The notes beneath the pieces are model-generated. The model searched no databases. It was given only the letters and a program-made list of their open reading frames with translations, and had not been told where the DNA came from. 64,000 nt of DNA from Clostridium sp. E02. Its GTDB lineage: Bacteria; Bacillota; Clostridia; Lachnospirales; Lachnospiraceae. The stretch lies in the NCBI RefSeq assembly GCF_003833015.1, contig NZ_RJLQ01000018.1, positions 1 to 64,000 of the forward strand, written 5' to 3'. Positions within the stretch are counted from its first letter, which is position 1. Each line of letters begins with the position of its first letter. Shown here piece by piece: positions 26,372 to 35,783 of this stretch. The translations under genes and the position numbers were made by a program.

Positions 26372-27706
26372 CTAATGAAATGCGGATACTTCTTTCTGAT
26401 TATTATGTTGTCCTGACATGTCAAGATATTTTAATATAACATGTTTCATACACCAGATGGATGTGATCCGCTTTGCACCACTTTTTAAATAAACCGGATA
26501 GGATTTTATAATGGTGCCATTGAGCCGATAAACCACCCGTCCCACCGTCTGACCCTTTTTTACAGGGGCTTCTAGTTCTTTTGGAACTTCCATTTGTATG
26601 TTAACCGATTCCTCATCCGCCAGCAAGAGCTTCAGACTTTTGTCCTCAATTTCTCCAATATCCGCAGCTAACAAGACTGGGTTTCCCAGGTCCCCATTCA
26701 CCGGAATGCCTTCTTTGATTAAGATCTCTGGAAGTTTGGGATCTTGATATACCTCTCGAAAATGGTATCGTTTCATACCATACTCAAACAATTTTCTTGC
26801 ATCGGACCATTTATATGTTTTATGAGGAGGCCAACCGCACCCCAAAAGTGCAAGCGTATAAACTCTCCCATCGCTTTGAGCCGCTCCGACATAGGAATAC
26901 CCAGCCCCTCCTGTAAATCCTGTTTTTCCAGATAATGCTTCATTCATGGAATGTAAAAGTGCATTGTGATTGTTGCAGCCAAAAGACCTCTTTCCTTCCA
27001 GATCTTGAAACGAATAATTTTGAGTTCCTGTAATTTCTAGGAATTCATCGTTTTTGGGAGAAACCTTGATGCAATAGTTCATAATTCTTGCTAGGTCTGC
27101 TGCAGTGGTAGAATGAATCTTTACTTCTCCATCTTTTTCTTCTTGGGCATCCAGGCCATTGGGCGTAATAAAATATGTATGGCTGCAACCGATCTGCTTC
27201 GCCTTTTCATTCATCATTTTTGCAAATCCTTCTCGACTGCCCCCCACATGTTCTGCAATCATCATTGCCGCATCGTTATGGGATTCTAGCATAAGGCTGT
27301 AGAGTAAGTCTTTTAATCGGAAAGTCTCCCCTTTGTATACCCCTAAATGAACTTTGGGCTGAGCTGCTGCATTTTGACTCGCCGTGACCACATCTGACAA
27401 TTTCCCCTGTTCTAAGGCAATAATGCAGGTCATAATCTTCGTTGTACTTGCCATGGGTCTTTCCACTTCTTCATTTTTTCCATATAAAATCCGCCCAGTT
27501 AAGGCATCCATTAAAACTGCGGACTGAGCATGCAGATTTAACTCATCTTTTATCGGTATCGGTGCGTCGCTTTTCTGATTTTCCACTGTTACTGCCACTT
27601 TTTCATTGACGGTCTCTTTTTGTGCCAGCCTTATAGCATATTTGCCTGAAGAAAAAAGAATCATAAATCCTGCCACTGCCAGAAATAGACCTTCGGCATG
27701 CCTCAT
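26372..27706 (-). CDS. D-alanyl-D-alanine carboxypeptidase (DacF/PBP5-type)
   Basis: 444 aa. An N-terminal membrane segment (about 7-24) may serve as a signal-anchor. The serine peptidase S11 motifs are all in place: S87-T-T-K90, S142-H-N144 and K261-T-G263. A C-terminal beta domain (about 320-405, MEVPKELEAPVKKGQTVGRVVYRLNG) matches PBP5 C. It trims the terminal D-Ala from peptidoglycan stem peptides. The last 35 residues, which are basic and hydrophobic, may be a membrane-binding helix. The upstream space is shared with the polymerase promoter. Confidence 0.93.
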   Translation of the reverse strand: MRHAEGLFLAVAGFMILFSSGKYAIRLAQKETVNEKVAVTVENQKSDAPIPIKDELNLHAQSAVLMDALTGRILYGKNEEVERPMASTTKIMTCIIALEQGKLSDVVTASQNAAAQPKVHLGVYKGETFRLKDLLYSLMLESHNDAAMMIAEHVGGSREGFAKMMNEKAKQIGCSHTYFITPNGLDAQEEKDGEVKIHSTTAADLARIMNYCIKVSPKNDEFLEITGTQNYSFQDLEGKRSFGCNNHNALLHSMNEALSGKTGFTGGAGYSYVGAAQSDGRVYTLALLGCGWPPHKTYKWSDARKLFEYGMKRYHFREVYQDPKLPEILIKEGIPVNGDLGNPVLLAADIGEIEDKSLKLLLADEESVNIQMEVPKELEAPVKKGQTVGRVVYRLNGTIIKSYPVYLKSGAKRITSIWCMKHVILKYLDMSGQHNNQKEVSAFH

Positions 27707-27775
27707 AAAAAAGCCTCCCGTATGACTTTAATTTATCCTATTCCTTGAAATTTTTAATTATTCCCCTTTACTTTT

Positions 27776-27796
27776 CGAACATAGTTTCGATATAAT
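27776..27796 (+). promoter_or_regulatory. LexA-like SOS box and -10 element of the Y-family polymerase gene
   Basis: CGAAC-ATAG-TTTCG at 27776-27789 matches nine of ten conserved positions of the Firmicutes LexA (DinR) box CGAAC-N4-GTTCG, directly followed by TATAAT at 27791-27796. LexA bound here would block RNA polymerase. Confidence 0.7.
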
Positions 27797-27824
27797 AGAG
27801 GAAAGGAAGAAAGGAGGAGGATTC

Positions 27825-29072
27825 ATGTTACACGAACCTTTGATTTTTCATATAGACGTAAACTCCGCATTTTTAAGCTGGGAATCTGTAGATCGTTTAA
27901 AAAAAGATCCTAACTCGCTTGATCTGCGTACCATATCTTCTTTGGTGGGAGGAGATTTAGCCTCCCGACATGGAATTGTTCTGGCAAAATCCACTTCCGC
28001 AAAGAAGTACGGAATAACAACTGGAGAGCCCATCATAAAGGCTCTTAATAAATGTCCCAATCTAATGGTAGTTCCTGCACGTTTTGATGTTTATATTGAA
28101 AACTCACGGAATCTGATGCAACTATTATCTGATTATACTCCTGATATGGAAAAATTTAGCATAGATGAAGCTTTTCTGGATATGAGTACTACCATTCATC
28201 TTTTTGGAGAACCCATTGAAGTGGCGAATCAGATACGAAAACGGGTCTTTAAAGAACTGGGATTTACGGTAAACGTTGGAATTGCCCCAAATAAACTGTT
28301 AGCAAAAATGGCCTCTGATTTTAAGAAACCCGACCTCTGCCATACCCTGTTCCCCCATGAAATCCCTACGAAGATGTGGCCCCTTCCCATCGGAGATTTG
28401 TTTTTTGTGGGACACTCTGCCGAAAAAAAGCTTGGAAGCATTGGCATTCGTACCATCGGAGAACTAGCCGACTGCGATGTCCGGCATCTGGTTCATTTGT
28501 TAGGAGAAAAATATGCCGTTTTAATTCATGACTACGCATGGGGAAAAGATATTTCTCCTGTTGTAAACCGTGAACCCAGAAATAAAGGATATGGAAACAG
28601 CATCACTTTATCCAAAGACGTGAGGGATTTTGAAACCGCATGTCAGGTTATACTTTCTTTATGTGAGACAGTCGGTGCACGTCTACGAGCTGACCACATG
28701 CTATGTAATTGTATCTGTGTGGAAGTAAAAGATTGGGATTTTCACAGTCAGTCCCATCAAACCACACAAAACAATCCAACAGATTCTACTTCTGTCATTT
28801 ATGAGAATGCTTGCAGATTGTTACAAGAATTCTGGGATCATACCCCGTTACGACTGATCGGTGTAAGAGCAACCAAAATTTCAGAAGATGGATTCACTCA
28901 GATGAACCTATTTGAAACAGAACATACCAAAAAGATAAAAGATATGGAAAAAGCTGTGGACCTAATTCGCAGCAAATTCGGAACGGACAGTATTCAAAGA
29001 GCTATTTTTTTGAAGAAAGATAAGATTGTTGATCATGCTTCGGGAAAAGAGAAGCACTTAAATGGAGGGTAG
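27825..29072 (+). CDS. Y-family DNA polymerase (DinB/UmuC type)
   Basis: 415 aa. The catalytic segments are present: IFHIDVNSAFLSWE (residues 8-21, first metal ligand), FSIDEAFLDMS (about 116-126, the acidic DE pair), then thumb and little-finger domains. It lacks obvious C-terminal UBM or beta-clamp motifs beyond QMNLFE (about 380), which is a clamp-binding motif. It copies damaged DNA with low fidelity. The upstream LexA-type box suggests SOS control. AAAGGAGGAGG ribosome site. Whether it is Pol IV or a Pol V-like form is not decided. Confidence 0.9.
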   Translation: MLHEPLIFHIDVNSAFLSWESVDRLKKDPNSLDLRTISSLVGGDLASRHGIVLAKSTSAKKYGITTGEPIIKALNKCPNLMVVPARFDVYIENSRNLMQLLSDYTPDMEKFSIDEAFLDMSTTIHLFGEPIEVANQIRKRVFKELGFTVNVGIAPNKLLAKMASDFKKPDLCHTLFPHEIPTKMWPLPIGDLFFVGHSAEKKLGSIGIRTIGELADCDVRHLVHLLGEKYAVLIHDYAWGKDISPVVNREPRNKGYGNSITLSKDVRDFETACQVILSLCETVGARLRADHMLCNCICVEVKDWDFHSQSHQTTQNNPTDSTSVIYENACRLLQEFWDHTPLRLIGVRATKISEDGFTQMNLFETEHTKKIKDMEKAVDLIRSKFGTDSIQRAIFLKKDKIVDHASGKEKHLNGG

Positions 29073-29077
29073 ACAGC

Positions 29078-29959
29078 TTAGATCTGCTGCCCACCAATTG
29101 ATTTAAATCCCTCTCCATAGACTTCATTGGAGTCGGTAATAATTAAAAAGGCAGATGGATCCGTTTCATGAATCGCCTTTCGGATCGAAATCACTTGACT
29201 GTTATTGCAGGCACACATCACCACTTTCTTCTGATCCTGGCTAAAGGAACCTTGTCCTTGTAAGAATGTGCATCCTCTTTTGGTTGACTCTTCAATCCGT
29301 AATGCCACATCCATCTCACGGGAAGTGACTACAAACACAAGTTTTCCAGCTCCTAGCCCATATATGATCTTGTCAATTACCATTGTCGTCACGATCGAAG
29401 AGACAAGTCCAAGTATAACCGAATCCAAATTGCGGAATACAAAACCGCCAGCAATAATTACAATGGCATCTACTACAAGAGAGATTTTTCCTATTGTAAT
29501 ATGAGGAATTAACTTCCGGATCGCCATAACAAGAAAATCCGTCCCTCCCGTGGAGCAGTTTCTTAAATAAACAATCGCTAGTCCCAGTCCTGAAAAAATA
29601 CCCGTACAGGCGGAGGCATACAAAGGATTTCCCTGATAGATCGGTAAATAAGGAACCACGTAATCCAGAACCAAAGCAAAGATCAACATGCTTTTTATTG
29701 ACCGTAGCAGAAATCGCTTTCCAAGTAATTGATAGCTAATGAGGATAATCGGTATGTTTAATACAATACTGGTAATTCCCATAGGGAACCCGAATAGATG
29801 CCTAAGAATCAACGCGATTCCTGAAACTCCTACTGGTGCAAACTGTGCTTGCACTGCAAAATTATAAATTCCTATGTTGAATAAGACGGCTCCAATTAGA
29901 TCCGTGAATAAATCCATAAAAATTTCTTTTGGGGAATAATCCTGTATCCATGTTTTCAT
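29078..29959 (-). CDS. YitT-family membrane protein, second copy
   Basis: 293 aa. Same layout as the copy at 23739: five or six membrane segments (about 15-205, with LRNCSTGGTDFLVMAI) and a C-terminal DUF2179 domain (about 215-290, CACNNSQVISIRKAIHETDP). The two share the fold and length but differ clearly in sequence. It ends five bases from the polymerase stop codon on the other strand and follows the 89-aa gene by 34 bases. Confidence 0.9.
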   Translation of the reverse strand: MKTWIQDYSPKEIFMDLFTDLIGAVLFNIGIYNFAVQAQFAPVGVSGIALILRHLFGFPMGITSIVLNIPIILISYQLLGKRFLLRSIKSMLIFALVLDYVVPYLPIYQGNPLYASACTGIFSGLGLAIVYLRNCSTGGTDFLVMAIRKLIPHITIGKISLVVDAIVIIAGGFVFRNLDSVILGLVSSIVTTMVIDKIIYGLGAGKLVFVVTSREMDVALRIEESTKRGCTFLQGQGSFSQDQKKVVMCACNNSQVISIRKAIHETDPSAFLIITDSNEVYGEGFKSIGGQQI

Positions 29960-29993
29960 ATTCGTTCCATCTCCATTTCTTTATCCCTATTCT

Positions 29994-30263
29994 CTACAGG
30001 AGATAATCGTTAATTTCAAACTCATTTTTCCCAATTTTTATCCGCTTTATTAAAACATCAACTTCTTCCTCCTGTAGGGTACAGACACCCGTAACCATAA
30101 CCTGTGTCTTCCCATAGGTTTCCGTTTTGCTTACTTCTTTATCCATGATTTCACTTTCTTCCAGGCATTCTGCCAATTCAAGCATAAATTCATCCACATC
30201 TTCTTCAATGTGGTTTTTCTCTAATTCTTTTTCTATTGCTTCATAAATCTTCTGATTCCACAT
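29994..30263 (-). CDS. Small acidic hypothetical protein
   Basis: 89 aa, with no signal or membrane segment. Residues 1-45 are rich in Glu and helical; residues 45-89 look beta (TQVMVTGVCTLQEEEVDVLIKRI). A GTGAGGG ribosome site precedes the ATG. It lies upstream of the YitT gene on the same strand, probably co-transcribed. I do not recognise it. Confidence 0.6.
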   Translation of the reverse strand: MWNQKIYEAIEKELEKNHIEEDVDEFMLELAECLEESEIMDKEVSKTETYGKTQVMVTGVCTLQEEEVDVLIKRIKIGKNEFEINDYLL

Positions 30264-30316
30264 GTTAAACCCTCACTTTTCTTTTCTTCAAGTTTATTAT
30301 ACCCCTTCGTTTCATC

Positions 30317-30345
30317 TTGTCAAACTTCTTGCCTCATGATAGAAT
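30317..30345 (+). promoter_or_regulatory. Promoter giving a leaderless transcript
   Basis: TTGTCA and TAGAAT (5/6 matches each) are 17 bases apart. Only six bases separate the -10 element from the ATG at 30352, so transcription should begin at or beside the start codon. There is no Shine-Dalgarno sequence. Confidence 0.6.
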
Positions 30346-30351
30346 CACTTT

Positions 30352-31263
30352 ATGAAAAATATGACTATGACTTATACGAACCCGAAAGGATCTGAACCAA
30401 TAACCGTCCACCAACTTCTCTTAGATCAAGGATATTCCCAAAGTCTGATCCGCCAGCTTCGAAAAACACAAAACGGGATTACCCTCAGCGGGAACCTGGT
30501 TTTCACCACTTATGTTTTAAAGCCTGGGGATGAATTAACGGTTTTATTGCAAGACGACTCAAACGAATCCCCTCTTGTTCCCACCCCTGTCCCTATTCAC
30601 ATTGAATATGAAGATGAACACCTTATGGTGATCTATAAAGAAGCTGGTATTCCTGTTCACCCATCCCAAGGGAATCGAAAAACAACCCTCGCCAATGGAC
30701 TCGCCTATTATTTTAAAAACAAAGGGGAAGCGTTCACATCCCGGATTATCAATCGCCTAGATCGGGACACCACTGGGCTTTTGATCGTAGCCAAGCATTC
30801 GTTAAGCGCCTGCATTTTATACGATATGATGAAGCGCAGAGCCATACACCGCCGATACCTTGCAATTGTCTGTGGGAAGCTGCCGCAGCAAGGATGGATT
30901 CATACCCCCATTGCCCGTGCAGAGGGATCTATCATCAAACGATGTGTCCAGCCTTTATATGGAGAGAACGCTTCTACATTTTACAAGACACTATATTATG
31001 ATCCTAAAACCCACCATTCGCTTGCCGAAATCCAACTGGAAACAGGACGCACGCATCAGATCCGCGTGCACCTTGCCTCAATCGGCCACCCAATTCCAGG
31101 GGATTTTTTATATCACCCAGACTATCATTATATCACTCGTCAGGCCCTGCACTCTTACCGGTTGGATTTTCTTCATCCCATTGATAAGACACCTCTCTCT
31201 TTTTTGTCCGATCTGCCAAAAGATATGCAGTTTATGGGGATTTCCTCCATTGATGGCCTTTGA
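30352..31263 (+). CDS. RluA/RluD-family pseudouridine synthase
   Basis: 303 aa. An S4-like N-terminal domain (about 18-72) precedes the RluA catalytic domain with NRLDRDTTGLLIVAK (Asp137 is the catalytic residue) and TGRTHQIRVHLASIGHPIPGD. It converts uridines to pseudouridine in rRNA or tRNA; the target site is not readable. ATG4 and ATG6 are alternative starts. None has a ribosome site, and the promoter lies so close that the mRNA is probably leaderless. Monocistronic. Confidence 0.92.
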   Translation: MKNMTMTYTNPKGSEPITVHQLLLDQGYSQSLIRQLRKTQNGITLSGNLVFTTYVLKPGDELTVLLQDDSNESPLVPTPVPIHIEYEDEHLMVIYKEAGIPVHPSQGNRKTTLANGLAYYFKNKGEAFTSRIINRLDRDTTGLLIVAKHSLSACILYDMMKRRAIHRRYLAIVCGKLPQQGWIHTPIARAEGSIIKRCVQPLYGENASTFYKTLYYDPKTHHSLAEIQLETGRTHQIRVHLASIGHPIPGDFLYHPDYHYITRQALHSYRLDFLHPIDKTPLSFLSDLPKDMQFMGISSIDGL

Positions 31264-31286
31264 TAAAGTGTAGAATAAGACAACAA

Positions 31287-31325
31287 AAGCCGGGGCTGGA
31301 TCCCAATCTGGATCTGCCCCGACTT
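31287..31325. terminator. Bidirectional terminator
   Basis: AAGCCGGGGC and GCCCCGACTT flank a second short stem (TGGATCC/GGATCTG). It is followed by T-rich sequence on both sides, between the converging rluA-family and DUF1292 genes. Confidence 0.75.
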
Positions 31326-31336
31326 TCCTTGTTTGT

Positions 31337-31669
31337 CTATTTCTCGTCTTCGTCTACTAACTCATCATATTCTGCTTCGTCTAACATCTGATCAAAAGCA
31401 TCTGCTACTATCTCATATTCCGCATCATCTTGAATATTCTCAAGATCCGGCTGTCCATCTTCCTTTTCCGAATAACGATACAGATACACTTCACCCTCTT
31501 CTGCCTCTGGACCAGCCATAGGAAGTAGTGCGATATAATCTCTCTCGCCTGCTGTAAAAATAGTAAGAACCACGCACTCCAACTCTGATCCGTCATCCAG
31601 GGTCAGTGTTACAGTCATCTCTTCCTGGCCTTCTATTTCGTCGTGCTCTAAATTAGGATCCTGTGCCAT
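31337..31669 (-). CDS. DUF1292 protein
   Basis: 110 aa, strongly acidic (about one third Asp/Glu). It matches DUF1292 in the central EMTVTLTLDDGSELECVVLTIF and YIALLPM segments and in the long acidic C-terminus (EYEIVADAFDQMLDEAE). The family is widespread in Firmicutes, often near the ruvX/mutS2 region, with no proven function. It has its own promoter (31729-31757) and a GAGAGG site. Confidence 0.88.
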   Translation of the reverse strand: MAQDPNLEHDEIEGQEEMTVTLTLDDGSELECVVLTIFTAGERDYIALLPMAGPEAEEGEVYLYRYSEKEDGQPDLENIQDDAEYEIVADAFDQMLDEAEYDELVDEDEK

Positions 31670-31728
31670 CTTGTTACCTCTCTTTTTCTTAATCTGTTTG
31701 TCCTGGCGTTTGGTTTACGCCTGAGTCC

Positions 31729-31757
31729 ACTTTATCAAACAAATGGTGAAAAATCAA
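31729..31757 (-). promoter_or_regulatory. Promoter of the DUF1292 gene
   Basis: TTGATT and TAAAGT are 17 bases apart on the minus strand, 60 bases before the start codon. Confidence 0.55.
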
Positions 31758-31769
31758 GAGATTTTCCTC

Positions 31770-32294
31770 TTAATATTCAATTCCTTTTCTTGCTTGAATC
31801 CCATCATCATAAGGATGTTTAATCTTTTTAATCTCCGATACATAATCGGCAGATTCTATGAGTTGCGAGGAGGGATTTCTTCCGGTCATCACTACTTCAA
31901 GTCCATCTTGTCTGTGAGAAAGAAACTCCAAAACTATGTTTTCATCCACAAGTCCATAATTACAAACAGCCATGATCTCATCTAGCACAAGCATATCGTA
32001 ATTTTCCTCTTTTACTTTTAAAAATGTTCCATGTAACAAATCTGAGTAATAGACTGCCGCCTCTTTTTTTTGTTGTTCGCTCATCTTGGTAAAAAATCCA
32101 AAGCTCCGTTCACAAGGGGTAACCGTTATTCCAGAAAGATTGGCGAGCGCAGCTACCTCACCGGAATGGTCCGTCTTTAAAAACCGGGTTATCAATACTT
32201 TTTTTCCACTCCCAAAGGCCCGTACGGCTAAACCAATTGCCGCTGTTGTCTTACCTTTTCCATCTCCACAGTAAATATGCACACAGGTTTTCAT
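31770..32294 (-). CDS. cobO: Cob(I)alamin adenosyltransferase, CobA/CobO type
   Basis: 174 aa. Walker A GDGKGKTT (residues 10-17) near the N-terminus, MLVLDEIMAVCNYGLV (about 100-115) and VVMTGRNPS (about 134) are the family motifs. It adds the adenosyl group to corrinoids, giving the coenzyme form used by B12 mutases and ribonucleotide reductases. No other cobalamin gene is in the window. It follows the helicase gene by 15 bases on the same strand. Confidence 0.92.
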   Translation of the reverse strand: MKTCVHIYCGDGKGKTTAAIGLAVRAFGSGKKVLITRFLKTDHSGEVAALANLSGITVTPCERSFGFFTKMSEQQKKEAAVYYSDLLHGTFLKVKEENYDMLVLDEIMAVCNYGLVDENIVLEFLSHRQDGLEVVMTGRNPSSQLIESADYVSEIKKIKHPYDDGIQARKGIEY

Positions 32295-32309
32295 AAAATT
32301 TTCTTCCCT

Positions 32310-34154
32310 TTATTCCCTTCCCAGATATTCTCTCACAAAACGGGATACCTCTTGCTTTTTGCTATACCGTTCTCTGACGTAGTTTACATGAAGTCGCTCT
32401 TTGGCTCTTGTCATTGCAACATAAAACATGCGTCTCTCTTCCTCTAAATCCGCAGGAAGAACCGCTTTATGATGAGGTGTCACACCCTCGTTTGCATCGA
32501 TTAAATAGACAATCTTATACTCCAAACCCTTGGAACTGTGCATGGTCATCAGTGCCACACCCTCTCCTTTGCCTTCTCCTGACTGTACCTGAGCCTTTAA
32601 CTCTTCCTCGTATTCCTTCATGTGATGAAACCATTGATCAAAAGAAGTAAAAGAAGCCGCACTTTCCTGAAGCTGATCTAGAATCTCAAATAACTCTTCT
32701 GGCTTCATTCTCCTGTACTGGGCATATTCCCGAATATAGTCATCATACCCGGTTGCTTTTCTAATATAGTTTACCGCAGCAACTGGATCCATATTCCGAA
32801 TCATACGCAAATCATACTCCAGCTGTTCGATCCTCTCAATCATCCAGTTTTTGTCTTGGTAAAAAGATTTTACCCCTTCCCAGTTAACAAGATTACTTTC
32901 TAACGCATCCCGGCTGATATACCGGTTTGGACGATTCACGATTGAGAGCACATTGGATCGTGTTAACTCTCCAGTGGATACACGAATGTAGGCTATGATA
33001 TGCTTCGCAATCCAATGCTGGAATAAGTTTGGAACAGAATCTTTCATAGAGAATGGAAGATTAAACTCCATAAGTTTCTCGATCAATAATCGGGGCATAA
33101 GGTTGGTCCGGTAAAGAACTGCAATCTCCTTTAAATCATACCCCGCTTTCCGATAATTCATAATCTCTCCAACGATCTCAAGCGTCTCTTCCTGGGGGTC
33201 CTGCCAAACCCTTGTTACAACTGGTTTTCCTGATCCCTTCTGAGGTACGATTTTTTTATTGAAGCGCATCTGATTATGGGAAATCAGTTTTCCTGCTGTT
33301 TCTACGATTTCTAATGTACTGCGAAAATTAATATTAAGCAGAACTTTTTGGGCATTTTTATAATCTTTTGTAAATCCAAGCATGATCTCCGGCTTGGCTC
33401 CCCGAAACCGGTATATGGACTGATCATCATCCCCTACAATAAAAAGATTATCCTCAGGTGCCGCCAACATCCGTACAATTTCATATTGAACCCGGTTAAT
33501 ATCCTGAAACTCATCAATCAGAATATACTTGTATTTATTTTGCCATGCATTCAATATGTCTTTTCTCTGTGTAAACAGATCGTAACACATAACCAGCATA
33601 TCATCAAAATCAATCAGATTGGCATGTCTCAACCGGTCTTCGTACCCCTGATACAGCTGTTTGAAGGTTTCCTCAGAACAATTCTTGGAGTAGTAATGTT
33701 CCAAATCTATCATTTCACCCTTCACAGAACTAATCTCTGATAAAATCGATGTAACAAATTCCATTTCATCTTCCACTTCTATATTTAAGCGGACCATCTC
33801 TTCCTTAACAAACCCTATCTTTTGTTCTTCTCTTATGATATTACGGGCATCATAGCGATAGGCATATTTTAAGATCCGAAAAAAAATGGCATGAAACGTT
33901 CCAAACCCTACAGTGGCAGAAGTCCCCTCCGTTAAGTTTAAAAAACGATCTTTCATCTCTCTTGCTGCTGCTTTTGTAAAGGTAATCACTAGTATATTAG
34001 AAGGATTCACTCCATATTGTTGGATTAAATACCGAACCCGATGCGTGATTGTAAACGTCTTGCCAGATCCTGGACCTGCTAATACAAGCATCGGACCTTT
34101 GTTATGTAGAATCGCTACCTTCTGTGCTCCTTCATATGTAACCTGTTGATTCAT
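32310..34154 (-). CDS. UvrD/PcrA-type DNA helicase, short form
   Basis: 614 aa from the ATG at 34154; the earlier ATG lies inside the GGAGG site. Superfamily 1 helicase motifs run in order: LAGPGSGKTFTITHR (I), ILIDEFQDIN (II), GDDDQSIYRFRGA (III), LNINFRST (IV), MTMHSSKGLEYKIVYLI (V) and FYVAMTRAKERL (VI). At 614 residues it is shorter than PcrA/UvrD (about 720-750), lacking the usual C-terminal tail. It unwinds DNA 3'-5' in repair or replication restart. Confidence 0.92.
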   Translation of the reverse strand: MNQQVTYEGAQKVAILHNKGPMLVLAGPGSGKTFTITHRVRYLIQQYGVNPSNILVITFTKAAAREMKDRFLNLTEGTSATVGFGTFHAIFFRILKYAYRYDARNIIREEQKIGFVKEEMVRLNIEVEDEMEFVTSILSEISSVKGEMIDLEHYYSKNCSEETFKQLYQGYEDRLRHANLIDFDDMLVMCYDLFTQRKDILNAWQNKYKYILIDEFQDINRVQYEIVRMLAAPEDNLFIVGDDDQSIYRFRGAKPEIMLGFTKDYKNAQKVLLNINFRSTLEIVETAGKLISHNQMRFNKKIVPQKGSGKPVVTRVWQDPQEETLEIVGEIMNYRKAGYDLKEIAVLYRTNLMPRLLIEKLMEFNLPFSMKDSVPNLFQHWIAKHIIAYIRVSTGELTRSNVLSIVNRPNRYISRDALESNLVNWEGVKSFYQDKNWMIERIEQLEYDLRMIRNMDPVAAVNYIRKATGYDDYIREYAQYRRMKPEELFEILDQLQESAASFTSFDQWFHHMKEYEEELKAQVQSGEGKGEGVALMTMHSSKGLEYKIVYLIDANEGVTPHHKAVLPADLEEERRMFYVAMTRAKERLHVNYVRERYSKKQEVSRFVREYLGRE

Positions 34155-34173
34155 CCTATCCTCCATACAAAAG

Positions 34174-34208
34174 AAAAACAGAGACTCCGTATCAACCGGA
34201 ACCCCTGT
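34174..34208 (-). terminator. Terminator of gltX
   Basis: A 12-bp stem (ACAGGGGTTCCG with CGGAGTCTCTGT, three wobbles) followed by TTTTTCTTTT on the minus strand, between gltX and the helicase gene. Confidence 0.75.
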
Positions 34209-34224
34209 CTTTTCTTCTCTTCAA

Positions 34225-35682
34225 TCAAGACACCTGGTTTAAAAGTTCAATCCCTTTTTGTATCCTTTTTATAGACTCTTCTTTCCCAAGAACCTCCATA
34301 ATCTCCGTAGCACCTGCCGGAGTCATCTGCTTTCCAGAAACTGCAATCCGCAGAGGCCACATAACAAATCCTGTCTTATACTCTTTTTCTTTCACATATT
34401 GAGACAAAGTAGCATAAAGGGCATCATTGCTGAAGTCTTCCTGAGCCTCTAAAATGGGAAGCACTTCCATTAATACACCAAGAGAGGTTTCCGGACTAGT
34501 CTTCATCTTTTTATTAGCATACAAAGAACAATCATATTCGGGAAGTGTTTCGAAAAAGTCAATATGATTCTCGATATCTGGGAAAATCTCAATTCTTGAT
34601 TTAACCATAGCTGCTATCTTTCTAAGATCCATATCTTTTTTAATTACCGCTTTTAAATAGGGTTCTGCCAACTCATAAAAACGGTCAAAATCCATAGCTT
34701 TCATGTATTCGCTGTTCATCCATTTTAACTTTGCTACATCAAATACAGCCGGTGATTTGCTTAAATTGTGGTAATCAAATTCCCGGATCAAATCGTCCAA
34801 AAGAAATATCTCCTGATTCCCAACAGGGGACCAGCCAAGCAAAGCTACATAGTTAACAACCGCTTCTGAAATAAATCCCTGTTCGATCAGGTCCTCATAA
34901 GAAGCATGTCCGCTTCTTTTACTTAGCTTTTTATGCTCTTCGTTTGTGATCAATGGACAGTGCACATAAACCGGTACTTCCCAGCCAAATGCTTCATAAA
35001 GGCGATTATACTTCGGTGAGGATGACAGGTACTCATTCCCTCTGACTACGTGAGTAATCCCCATCATATGGTCATCCACAACGTTAGCAAAATTATACGT
35101 GGGATATCCGTCTGATTTAATAAGAACCATATCATCAAGTTCTGAATTATCTACAGTAATATCACCATAAATATCATCGTGAAAAGTAGTGGTTCCATCC
35201 TTGGGATTATTCTGGCGGATAACGTATGGCTTTCCTTCCAAAAGATTGGCCTCCACTTCCTCTTTTGAAAGGGACAGACAATGCTTGTCATAAACCATGA
35301 TTTCCTGACCATCAACCGTTTTCTTTAAAGTATTAAGCCGATCTTGATCACAGAAACAGTAATATGCTTCTCCTCGCTCAATCAATTTCTTTGCATATTC
35401 CAAATAGATTCCAGATGCATGACGTTCGCTTTGGACATAGGGACCAACCCCACCATCTTTATCCGGGCCTTCGTCATGGACCAATCCGGTCTCTTCTAAC
35501 GTTCTATTAATAATCTCAACAGCGCCTTCTACAAACCGTTCCTGGTCCGTATCTTCAATTCGGAGAAGAAAATCTCCCCCTTCATGCTTGGCTATCAGGT
35601 AAGCATATAATGCAGTTCTTAAATTTCCTACGTGCATACGACCGGTAGGACTGGGTGCATATCTGGTTCTAATTTTATTCAT
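34225..35682 (-). CDS. gltX: Glutamyl-tRNA synthetase
   Basis: 485 aa from the ATG at 35682. HIGH-type motif [10 protein letters not shown] (residues 8-17) and KMSKS-type motif KLSKRSG (about 250) are both clear. Bacterial class I GluRS, probably non-discriminating in Clostridia that use GatCAB to make Gln-tRNA; that is family knowledge, not shown here. It charges tRNA-Glu. No T-box is visible upstream; a sigma-A promoter is. Confidence 0.96.
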   Translation of the reverse strand: MNKIRTRYAPSPTGRMHVGNLRTALYAYLIAKHEGGDFLLRIEDTDQERFVEGAVEIINRTLEETGLVHDEGPDKDGGVGPYVQSERHASGIYLEYAKKLIERGEAYYCFCDQDRLNTLKKTVDGQEIMVYDKHCLSLSKEEVEANLLEGKPYVIRQNNPKDGTTTFHDDIYGDITVDNSELDDMVLIKSDGYPTYNFANVVDDHMMGITHVVRGNEYLSSSPKYNRLYEAFGWEVPVYVHCPLITNEEHKKLSKRSGHASYEDLIEQGFISEAVVNYVALLGWSPVGNQEIFLLDDLIREFDYHNLSKSPAVFDVAKLKWMNSEYMKAMDFDRFYELAEPYLKAVIKKDMDLRKIAAMVKSRIEIFPDIENHIDFFETLPEYDCSLYANKKMKTSPETSLGVLMEVLPILEAQEDFSNDALYATLSQYVKEKEYKTGFVMWPLRIAVSGKQMTPAGATEIMEVLGKEESIKRIQKGIELLNQVS

Positions 35683-35730
35683 GATGAACACACTCCTATA
35701 TCTTTTTTCGTGATGTTACGAATACATTCC

Positions 35731-35759
35731 ATTATATAACGAACCATACTAAAAAACAA
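35731..35759 (-). promoter_or_regulatory. Promoter of gltX
   Basis: TTGTTT and a perfect TATAAT are 17 bases apart on the minus strand, 49 bases before the gltX start. Confidence 0.7.
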
Positions 35760-35783
35760 TGATTTCAAACAAATTCCTACACT

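Noticed and set aside
34225-35759. T-box leader before gltX (and before cysS)
   Set aside because: gltX has a short leader after a clear promoter, and cysS lies 22 bases after ispF; no T-box sequence is present.
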